6,279 bases of DNA from an uncultured Pseudomonadota bacterium (GTDB taxonomy: Bacteria > Myxococcota_A > UBA796 > CAJQPC01): contig CALGIB010000256.1 in the NCBI GenBank assembly GCA_937915955.1, positions 1 through 6,279 of the forward strand, read 5' to 3'. Positions within the stretch are counted from its first letter, which is position 1. Each line of letters begins with the position of its first letter. This document shows positions 1-5,583 of this stretch, piece after piece. The translations under genes and the position numbers were made by a program. The notes under the pieces are model-generated. The model was not told the DNA's origin. It made no database searches and was given only the letters and a program-made list of their open reading frames with translations.

Positions 1-23
1 GGCTCGGATGTCACCCCAAAATG

Positions 24-51
24 CCCCAGGCCGAAAGGTCTGGGGTTTTTT
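24..51 (+). terminator. Rho-independent terminator with GAAA tetraloop
   Basis: A 9-bp stem (positions 24-32 pairing with 37-45, one G-T wobble) closes a GAAA tetraloop and is followed at once by six T residues (46-51). This is a classical intrinsic terminator for a transcript reading rightward from outside the window. An AAAA run (18-21) precedes the stem, so the complement strand also reads hairpin plus a short T run and the element might act in both directions. An ATG at 21 opens a frame leading into the radical SAM gene, but it lies against this hairpin and is very unlikely to be the true start. Confidence 0.9.
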
Positions 52-113
52 GCGTTCCCCCTCATTGTCCGTTTTGCCGCAACCCGGCCCGGCCCCCGAG
101 ATACCCAAGCGCC

Positions 114-1601
114 GTGAGCTGGTCCCACTCCGAGATGCTGCGTGAGCGACTGGCCGACGAGCGCGGCCCGGTCTTCGTGCCTGGGGATCGCCGGGTCTGC
201 CTGCTGTACCCCAGCCCCTACCGCGCGGGCATGTCCAGCCTGGGCTACCAGTGGATCCACGGCCTGCTGGCCCAGGCCGGCTTCGCTGTCGAGCGCGCCT
301 TCCTGCCCGACGACCTGGACGCCTTCCGCAAGAGCCGTCGGCCGCTCTGCACCTACGAGACCGAGACCCCCGTCTCGCACTTCCCGGTCATCGGCGTCAG
401 CCTGGCCTACGAGCTCGAGCTGGTCGGCCTGATCCACTGCCTCGAGCTGAGCGGCATCCCCGCGCTCCGCAAGGACCGCGGCGAGCAGGACCCCCTGGTG
501 CTGCTGGGCGGGCCGCTGACCTTCAGCAACCCCCTGCCCTCGGCCCCCTTCGTGGACGCGATGCTGCTGGGCGAGGCCGAGGAGACCGTGGTCCCCGCCG
601 TCACCGCCGCCTTCGAGGGCGACCGCGAGGACTTCCTGGACGAGGTCCAGCGCCTGCCCGGAGGTCTGGTCCCCGAGCGGGCCGAGCGCCTGGAGCAGCA
701 GGCCGACCTGCCCCAGATCGCCCGCTCCAGCGACCTGCTGCTGCCCGCGCGCTCGCGCATCCTCACCCCGCACGCCGAGCTCTCGGACATGTTCCTCGTC
801 GAGGGCGAGCGAGGCTGCCACCGCCAGTGCGGCTTCTGCGTGATGCGACGCTCGACCAACGGCGGCATGCGACTGGTCACCCCCCAGCGCCTGCTGGACC
901 TGATCCCACCCGAGGCCCGCCGCGTGGGCCTGGTCGGCGCCGCGATCAGCGATCACCCCCAGCTCCCGGCCCTGCTGCAGGCGCTGGTCGATCGGGGCCT
1001 GGGCATCGGCATCTCCTCGCTGCGCGCGGACCGGGTCTCGCTCAAGCCCGAGATCGCGCGGCTGCTGCGCGAGGGCGGCTACAAGACCCTGACCGTCGCC
1101 AGCGACGCCGCCAGCCAGCGCCTGCGTCGCACGATCAGCAAGGGCACGGTCGAGCGGCACCTGGTCGCTTGCGCCGAGCTGGCCCGAGAGCACCGCTACA
1201 AGGTGCTGAAGGTCTACATGATGCTGGGCCTGCCCGACGAGCGGCCCGAGGACATCGACGAGCTCATCGCCTTCACGAAGCAGCTGGCCGCGATCCACCC
1301 CGTCGCCCTGGGGGTGGCGCCCTTCGTGCCCAAGTTCAACACACCGATGAGCGAGCTGGGCTTCGCGGGCATCAAGCCGGTAGAGCGCAGCCTGAAGCAC
1401 CTCCAGAAGGGCCTGCGCGGCAAGGCCGAGGTGCGCGCTACCAGCGCACGCTTCGCCTGGATCGAGGCCGCGCTGGCCCAGGGTGGCGCCTCGGCCGGGC
1501 TGGCCCTCCTGCAGGGCGTGCAGGCCGGCGGCAGCTTCGCCGACCTGAAGCGAGCTCTAGCGCCTTTGAACAGCACATCCAGGCTGCACCGCGCAGCCTG
1601 A
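114..1601 (+). CDS. Radical SAM protein with N-terminal B12-binding-like domain
   Basis: The product is an uncharacterised radical SAM enzyme; its substrate is unknown. From a GTG start at 114 it has 495 residues. The N-terminal part (about residues 20-170) looks like the Rossmann-type B12-binding domain of the long uncharacterised family that fuses this domain to radical SAM: it has LLYPSPYRAGMSSLGYQ, a VSLAYELELVGLIHCLELSGIP segment (known family form roughly FSLQYELTYTNVLNMLDLAGIP) and LLGGPLTFSNPLP followed by LGEAEE. No cobalamin DxHxxG motif is visible. The core has CX3CX2C (C235, C239, C242) for the 4Fe-4S cluster that cleaves S-adenosylmethionine, then SSLRAD, KVYMMLGLPDE and FVPKFNTP blocks. 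The usual APEAGS-like segment reads ASDAAS here. The start is uncertain: GTG 114 keeps the WSHSEMLRERLADERG lead-in, ATG 135 is the alternative, and neither has a strong ribosome binding site. The protein is probably cytoplasmic. Confidence 0.88.
   Translation: MSWSHSEMLRERLADERGPVFVPGDRRVCLLYPSPYRAGMSSLGYQWIHGLLAQAGFAVERAFLPDDLDAFRKSRRPLCTYETETPVSHFPVIGVSLAYELELVGLIHCLELSGIPALRKDRGEQDPLVLLGGPLTFSNPLPSAPFVDAMLLGEAEETVVPAVTAAFEGDREDFLDEVQRLPGGLVPERAERLEQQADLPQIARSSDLLLPARSRILTPHAELSDMFLVEGERGCHRQCGFCVMRRSTNGGMRLVTPQRLLDLIPPEARRVGLVGAAISDHPQLPALLQALVDRGLGIGISSLRADRVSLKPEIARLLREGGYKTLTVASDAASQRLRRTISKGTVERHLVACAELAREHRYKVLKVYMMLGLPDERPEDIDELIAFTKQLAAIHPVALGVAPFVPKFNTPMSELGFAGIKPVERSLKHLQKGLRGKAEVRATSARFAWIEAALAQGGASAGLALLQGVQAGGSFADLKRALAPLNSTSRLHRAA
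1581..1599. repeat. 7-bp perfect inverted repeat at the radical SAM stop codon
   Basis: AGGCTGC (1581-1587) and GCAGCCT (1593-1599) are perfect inverted copies around a 5-nt loop, and the last base is the T of the TGA stop. No T run follows, so this is not a standard intrinsic terminator. It could be a weak transcript-end or mRNA-stabilising hairpin, or chance in GC-rich DNA. Confidence 0.4.
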
Positions 1602-1672
1602 CCCTGGCTATCGTCGGCCGAATTTGGGAAGATCGTCGCCGTGACCGCGCAACCGCCCGACCCGAGGATGGG

Positions 1673-2920
1673 ATGAGCCAAGGCTGGACGCCCGCGCCGG
1701 AGGCGCTCCCCGACGCGCTCGCCCTGGCCGGCGTAGGCCGCGCCTGGGCCACACGCCGCAGCGTGAAGCTGGTCGGAGGCCCCGCCCGCGGCATGCTGGC
1801 CGCCGGCGAGCCAGCAGGCAACGGAGGCCTGGACGCCGTGCTGCGCTGCGTCTTCGAAGGCTTCAAGGGCTTCAAGGGCTACACGCCGATGGGCCCGGTG
1901 CCCAACCAGCTGGGCCCCCACCTCTGGGCCGCCGCCGGTCGGGCGATGCAGCCCGAGAAGATCTACCAGTGGCTCGACCGCCCCCTGATGCCCCGCGTCC
2001 CGCTCCACCACGTGCTCCAGGGCCTGCCCCTGGGCCAGCCCGCCCGGCTCTTCCTGAACCTCGACGAGCCCGACAAGCGTGCCCTCGGCGAGGCTCTGGA
2101 CTGGATCAAGGTCGAGACGAACGAGATCGCCGAGGACCTGGCCCGCCTCGCGGCCCTGGGCCTGTTCAAGCTCGGCGAGTCGGCCCAGAAGGGCCCCTCG
2201 GCCGGCGCCGCGATGATCCAGCTGACCCCGGCTCGCAGCCAGGAGAAGCTGCTCGTCCAGCGCCTGAAGAAGGACCTGGACCGGCTCTCGTCCTTCGACG
2301 ACTGGACCCTGCTGGGGCTCTCCGCCGGCATGGACCCGGACACCATCGAGCGCGGCTGCGCCCGCATGGCCGCGCGCTACCACAGCGTGTCCCAGGACAT
2401 GGGGGCCAGCGACGAGGTGCGCGAGACCGCCGGCCTGCTCGATCAGCTGGTCGCCCGGGCCATCCAGCGCGTGTCCGAGGGCCGCGCCCGGGTGACCGAG
2501 GGCCGCAAGGTCATCATCAGCCCCGACCAGGCGAAGCTCGAGCCCTCCGAGGTCCTCGACCAGGCCCGCGCCCTCCTAGACCGCGAGGAGTGGGGCCCCG
2601 CCGTCAAGATGCTGAACTGGCTGCGCCAGAAGCGCCCCTCCGACAGCGTCGCCCAGGGCCTGCTCGGCTGGGCGGTCTACAACGACCCGGACATGGACGA
2701 GGACAAGCGCCGCAAGGTGGGCGGCGAGATGATCGAGCTGGCGGTCTCGCTGGCCCCCGAGGAGGAGGAGCTGCACCTGCTCATGGCGAACGTGGACCGC
2801 CTCGCGGGCCGCGAGCAGTCCGCCATGGACCGAGCCATGACGATCGCCAAGCGCGGCGGCGAGCACGCCGAGGCCGACCGCGCGCTGCTCCGCCAGATCC
2901 GCGGCCCCCGCCGAGGCTGA
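1673..2920 (+). CDS. Unknown protein with degenerate J-like region and TPR-like C-terminus
   Basis: I do not recognise this 415-residue protein as a named gene. ATG 1673 is chosen because GAGG lies 5 bases upstream and the same frame further left only shadows the radical SAM gene. No signal peptide or membrane segment is visible, so it is probably cytoplasmic. Three parts can be seen. Residues about 20-160 form an alpha/beta region with a G-L-D-A-V-L-R-x-x-F pattern and an F-x-G repeat, loosely like the DUF4388/PATAN-type domains common in myxobacteria (weak inference). Residues about 211-237 (DWTLLGLSAGMDPDTIERGCARMAARYH) have the spacing of helices I-II of a DnaJ J domain (compare YELLGV...I..AYR.LA..YHPD), but the HPD triad is absent: H237 is followed by S-V. 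Residues about 292-410 are helical and TPR-like (EVLDQARALLDREEWGPAVKMLNWL, then GWAVYN and LMANVDRLAG). It follows the radical SAM gene by 71 bp on the same strand, so shared transcription is possible. Confidence 0.85.
   Translation: MSQGWTPAPEALPDALALAGVGRAWATRRSVKLVGGPARGMLAAGEPAGNGGLDAVLRCVFEGFKGFKGYTPMGPVPNQLGPHLWAAAGRAMQPEKIYQWLDRPLMPRVPLHHVLQGLPLGQPARLFLNLDEPDKRALGEALDWIKVETNEIAEDLARLAALGLFKLGESAQKGPSAGAAMIQLTPARSQEKLLVQRLKKDLDRLSSFDDWTLLGLSAGMDPDTIERGCARMAARYHSVSQDMGASDEVRETAGLLDQLVARAIQRVSEGRARVTEGRKVIISPDQAKLEPSEVLDQARALLDREEWGPAVKMLNWLRQKRPSDSVAQGLLGWAVYNDPDMDEDKRRKVGGEMIELAVSLAPEEEELHLLMANVDRLAGREQSAMDRAMTIAKRGGEHAEADRALLRQIRGPRRG
1859..1876 (+). repeat. Tandem 9-bp repeat encoding GFK-GFK
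   Basis: GGCTTCAAG occurs twice in tandem (1859-1867, 1868-1876), flanked by the related TTCGAAGGC before and a partial GGCT after. It encodes FEGFKGFKGY at residues 61-70 of the J-like/TPR-like protein. The nearly identical codons suggest a recent in-frame slippage duplication. Confidence 0.6.
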
Positions 2921-2972
2921 TCACGCGAGAGCGCGCCTGGGGATCCCGGATTCGTCGTCCGTCCACAGGGTG

Positions 2973-2988
2973 ATCCACAGCTGTGGAT
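2973..2988. promoter_or_regulatory. 16-bp perfect palindrome made of DnaA-box-like sequences
   Basis: ATCCACAGCTGTGGAT is a perfect palindrome in the 130-bp gap upstream of the sulfatase, ending 62 bases before its ATG. Read as DnaA boxes (consensus TTATCCACA), 2971-2979 is TGATCCACA (8 of 9) and the complement of 2982-2990 is TCATCCACA (8 of 9). A further TCCACAG lies at 2962-2968 in direct orientation, 12 bp before the copy at 2974-2980. The site could bind DnaA or be the operator of a dimeric repressor or activator of the sulfatase gene. No dnaA, dnaN, parAB or AT-rich unwinding region is present, so I do not call a replication origin. Confidence 0.45.
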
Positions 2989-3050
2989 GACATCGGGCCG
3001 GAAGCGTCCTGATTTCGCGCTGATCGGCTTCGCGAGCGTAGCTTGGGGTC

Positions 3051-3134
3051 ATGCTCACACGACGCCAGCTGCTCTCCTCCGGTGCCCTCGCCAGCTCGCT
3101 GGGCGCCCTCGGCCTCCCACACACAGCCCAGGCC
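3051..3134 (+). other. Twin-arginine signal peptide coding segment
   Basis: Residues 1-28 of the sulfatase contain T-R4-R5-Q-L-L, an uncharged stretch of Ala, Leu, Ser and Gly, and a predicted AQA/S cleavage site. Export through the Tat system means the protein folds, and is probably modified to formylglycine, before leaving the cytoplasm. Confidence 0.8.
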
Positions 3135-4604
3135 AGCGACGAACGCCCCTGGAACCTCCTGGTGATCTCCAGCGACGAGCACAACGCTCGCTTCTTCGGT
3201 CACCGCGGACACCCGGTGAGCACGCCGAACCTGGATCGGCTGGCCGGCCAGGGCCTGTCCCTGGACAGGGTGTACACGAGCTCGCCGATCTGCGCGCCCA
3301 CCCGCGCCAGCTTCCTCACCGGCCTCTGGCCGCAGGAGCACCAGCAGCTCAACAACAGCTCCATCCTGGACCCGGGCCACTACACGATGTCCAGCTTCTT
3401 CACCGAGCTCGGCTACGACACGGCCTGCTTCGGGAAGTTGCACACCAACGCCGACGAGAGCCGCGAGAGCTTCGGCTTCCGCGAGCTGCTGACCAGCAAG
3501 TCGGGCCAGCGCTGGGAGGAGATCAGCAAGGCGCGCAGCGACAACTCGGCGGGCCCCGCCTGGCGCGACCCGGTCGACGAGGTCACGCTCACCGGGCCCT
3601 TCAGGCGGATGTTGGGCCGCGTGCAGCCACGCATCGGGCAGAACCGCGACCACGTGCTGCTCGAGGAGTCCAGGAGCTGGCTCGAGCAGGACCGGGACAA
3701 GCCCTTCTTCCTGTACAGCAGCTTCCTGACGCCGCACTACCCGTTCACGCTGCCCGAGGACTTCTACCACCTCTACGATCCGGCGAAGATCGAGCTGCCC
3801 GATCCGGTGGACCTGGCCGAGCTGACCGCTCGCAGCCCGGCGGCCGCGGCGTCGCTGGCCCGCTGCGGCTGGAGCAAGGCCGACCCCAAGCAGTCCCGGA
3901 CCGCGCTGGCTCGCTACATGGGCTGCGTGTCCTTCCTGGACCACCTCGTCGGCGAGCTGATGGACAGCCTCGAGGCCAGCGGACAGGCCGAACGGACGCT
4001 GATCGTCTACGCCTCGGACCACGGCGACCAGGCCGCCGAGCAGGGCCTCTGGCTGAAGTCCGTGATGTTCGACGGCGCCTGCCGCAAGCCCGTCATCCTG
4101 CGCATGCCTGGGGTGCTCGAGGCGGGCAGCCGCAGCTGCGCCCCCGTGAACGAGGTGGACCTGCTGCCCACCCTGGCCGGGCTGATGGGCCTGGGCGGCC
4201 AGCTCCCGCTGGCGGAGATCTCCGGCCGCAGCCAGGCGGACCTCCTCCTGGCCGAGGGCGGCGTCGAGCCGGGCCTGGAGCACCTGGCCGACCTGCTCCC
4301 CCGTCAGCGCGCCTACAGCCACCTGGGCTTCAGCCACGCCCAGCCCTGGACCAGCCTGGTCGCCACCGAGCGCTTCAAGCTGACGCGGACCACCGACGAC
4401 ACCGGCCGCGTCACGAGCCGGGAGCTCTACGACCTGGACGAGGACCCGGCCGAGCGCACCAGCCTGGCCGACCGAGGCGAGTACACGGCCCTCATCGAGG
4501 AGCTCGAGGGCGGCCTGGACGAACACCTGGCCGGACTGCGCGAGCCGCCCTTCGCGCACCGCAAGCTGAGCAAGGAAGGCCCGGAGTCGGTCGCGTCGCT
4601 GTAG
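3051..4604 (+). CDS. Tat-exported type I sulfatase, choline-sulfatase-like group
   Basis: This 517-residue enzyme should hydrolyse sulfate esters outside the cytoplasm; the substrate cannot be read from sequence. The N-terminus TRRQLL plus a hydrophobic stretch and an AQA site (residues 26-28) is a twin-arginine signal peptide. The mature part starts with NLLVISSDEHN, where D42 and E43 stand at the metal-binding positions usually filled by DD. The C81-A-P-T-R85 motif in SPICAPTRASFLTG is the CxPxR sulfatase signature, whose cysteine is converted to formylglycine by a maturase not present in the window. G-K129-L-H131, S-D323-H324-G-D and K336 match the remaining catalytic and metal-binding residues. 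The C-terminus ELYDLDEDPAE (458-468) is typical of family ends. SDEHN together with GKLH and SDHGD resembles the choline-sulfatase-like group more than arylsulfatases, but that is inference. ATG 3051 is fixed by the signal peptide. Related phosphonate monoester hydrolases are an alternative activity. Confidence 0.94.
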   Translation: MLTRRQLLSSGALASSLGALGLPHTAQASDERPWNLLVISSDEHNARFFGHRGHPVSTPNLDRLAGQGLSLDRVYTSSPICAPTRASFLTGLWPQEHQQLNNSSILDPGHYTMSSFFTELGYDTACFGKLHTNADESRESFGFRELLTSKSGQRWEEISKARSDNSAGPAWRDPVDEVTLTGPFRRMLGRVQPRIGQNRDHVLLEESRSWLEQDRDKPFFLYSSFLTPHYPFTLPEDFYHLYDPAKIELPDPVDLAELTARSPAAAASLARCGWSKADPKQSRTALARYMGCVSFLDHLVGELMDSLEASGQAERTLIVYASDHGDQAAEQGLWLKSVMFDGACRKPVILRMPGVLEAGSRSCAPVNEVDLLPTLAGLMGLGGQLPLAEISGRSQADLLLAEGGVEPGLEHLADLLPRQRAYSHLGFSHAQPWTSLVATERFKLTRTTDDTGRVTSRELYDLDEDPAERTSLADRGEYTALIEELEGGLDEHLAGLREPPFAHRKLSKEGPESVASL

Positions 4605-4626
4605 CGGCCGGCCTCGCGGGCGGCCG
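4605..4626. terminator. Possible bidirectional hairpin between convergent genes
   Basis: CGGCCG at 4605-4610 and again at 4621-4626 is self-complementary and forms a 6-bp stem, with two more C-G pairs possible after one mismatch. It lies between the convergent sulfatase and PAQR stop codons, where a shared terminator would be expected. There is no T run on either side, so it is a candidate only. Confidence 0.35.
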
Positions 4627-4634
4627 ACCGAGCT

Positions 4635-5318
4635 TCAGACGACGATCTCGGCCACGAAGAAGAAGTGGCTGACCGCGCCGCCGAGCACGAACAGGTGCCA
4701 GACCTCGTGGTGACCGAAGCGCTCGGGCCAGGGATCGGGCCGCTCGCGCCAGAACACCACCGCGCCCGCCGTGTAGGCCAGGCCGCCGGTCAGCATCCAG
4801 AACAGCCCCCAGCCCGAGAGCTGGGGAAAGAACAGCACGAAGGGCACCACGCCGAACCAGCCGAAGGCCAGGTAGAGCGCGGTGCTGAGGCGCTCGGGGC
4901 AGTCCAGCCACAGCAGCTTGAGCGCGATGCCCGCGGCCGCGAAGGCCCCGACCACGCCCAGCATGGCGAGTCGCAGTCCACCGTCCAGCAGCAGGACCAG
5001 ACCGGGCACGTAGGTGCCGCCGATCAGCAGGTAGATGCCGATGTGATCGAGGCGCTTGAGCCAGCGGTTGCCGCGCTCGCCCAGGTCGAAGAAGTGGTAG
5101 GCGCTGCTGGCGGCGAACAGCGCGATCAGGCAGCCCCCGTAGACGCTGATGCTGGTGATCCGCGCCGCGCCGGGCTCGCTGAGCACCAGCAGCATGACCA
5201 GGCCCACGATGGCGGCGATCAGCCCCGCAAAGTGGGAGACCGAGGACCAGAAGTCCTTGAAGACGCGGAGACGAAGCTCGACGCCGGATCGAAAGAGTTC
5301 GTTCACGTCGTTCAACAT
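4635..5318 (-). CDS. Hemolysin III family (PAQR/TrhA-like) membrane protein
   Basis: This 227-residue protein has seven hydrophobic segments (about residues 24-46, 54-77, 92-111, 115-137, 145-164, 170-190 and 206-227), as expected for the hemolysin III/PAQR family of the cytoplasmic membrane. Diagnostic motifs are S71-S-A-Y-H75, RLDHIGIYLLIGGTYVP (D91) and a C-terminal H204-E-V-W-H208; in the family, His residues equivalent to 75, 204 and 208 bind a metal, probably zinc. Bacterial members (YqfA, TrhA) are linked to membrane energetics and lipid homeostasis, and the old hemolysin name is not well supported as a role. ATG 5318 is chosen because a longer frame from a TTG at 5390 adds a non-conserved lead that overlaps the small upstream ORF. 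No clear ribosome binding site is visible. The gene lies downstream of two frames on the same strand and faces the sulfatase. Confidence 0.93.
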   Translation of the reverse strand: MLNDVNELFRSGVELRLRVFKDFWSSVSHFAGLIAAIVGLVMLLVLSEPGAARITSISVYGGCLIALFAASSAYHFFDLGERGNRWLKRLDHIGIYLLIGGTYVPGLVLLLDGGLRLAMLGVVGAFAAAGIALKLLWLDCPERLSTALYLAFGWFGVVPFVLFFPQLSGWGLFWMLTGGLAYTAGAVVFWRERPDPWPERFGHHEVWHLFVLGGAVSHFFFVAEIVV

Positions 5319-5349
5319 GGGGCCGACCCGAGGGAGCTGCAAGTGAACT

Positions 5350-5583
5350 TCACGTCCCCGAGAACACCAGGCCGGGGCCCAGCACTCCAAACAGCAGGAT
5401 CAGGCTGAGCAATGCCAGAATCCACCAGGCGGTCCCGGCGTTGAGTTCGCCAGGCTCGCCGACCACCCGCCGGCTGGGCGTGAAGGCGATCCACACCAGC
5501 CAGGCGCAGCCGCCGAGGGGGCTCAGCTCAGTAGCGGACGTAGAGGTCCCACATGTCCATCCAGGACACGCCCGAGTGCTCAC
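5350..5583 (-). CDS. Doubtful small membrane protein ORF
   Basis: I do not recognise this frame. Between the propeller stop (5528) and the PAQR start, the frame ending with TGA at 5350-5352 has strong G/C third positions and encodes a hydrophobic tail: LSPLGGCAWLVWIAFTPS, a polar stretch, then WWILALLSLILLFGVLGPGLVF, which is one clear and perhaps two membrane helices. The only start that includes all of this is GTG 5583, which would overlap the propeller gene by 56 bp. Codon bias in that overlap favours the propeller frame. GTG 5496 gives only 48 residues and the second helix. Neither start has a visible ribosome binding site. Alternatives are a translationally coupled small membrane protein, the remnant of a longer membrane protein, or a C-terminal anchor of the propeller protein displaced by a frameshift. 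Confidence 0.35.
   Translation of the reverse strand: MSTRACPGWTCGTSTSATELSPLGGCAWLVWIAFTPSRRVVGEPGELNAGTAWWILALLSLILLFGVLGPGLVFSGT

Noticed and set aside
251..1672. Upstream extension of the J-like/TPR-like protein's frame across the radical SAM gene
   Set aside because: The extension is Arg/Pro/Gly-rich shadow sequence. The real composition starts at ATG 1673, which has a nearby GAGG.
1602..1672. Promoter search in the 71-bp gap between the first two genes
   Set aside because: No convincing -35/-10 pair or sigma-54 motif could be seen.
1214..2383. 389-codon - strand open frame opposite the first two genes
   Set aside because: It is antisense shadow with no recognisable motif and spans two unrelated + strand genes and their gap.
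2921..3050. Replication origin suggested by DnaA-box-like sites
   Set aside because: Only two near-consensus boxes and one weaker one are present, with no AT-rich unwinding region and no replication or partition genes nearby.
3254..3269. Inverted repeat CCTGTCC/GGACAGG inside the sulfatase gene
   Set aside because: It lies within conserved coding sequence just before the active-site motif; the codons explain it and no regulatory role is supported.
2781..4559. 592-codon open frame on the - strand, antisense to the sulfatase and the end of the preceding gene
   Set aside because: It is a mirror of the high G/C third-position bias. Its translation is low-complexity and rich in Ala, Gly, Val, Gln and Arg with no motif, while the + strand frame has full sulfatase signatures.
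2987..4672. 561-codon open + strand frame overlapping the sulfatase
   Set aside because: Its Arg/Pro/Gly/Ala-rich translation is typical of a shifted frame in GC-rich coding DNA, and it has no domain.
4665..5408. 247-codon + strand open frame opposite the PAQR gene
   Set aside because: Its translation is Glu/Gln/Ala/Arg-rich without domains, while the opposite strand encodes a clear seven-helix family member.
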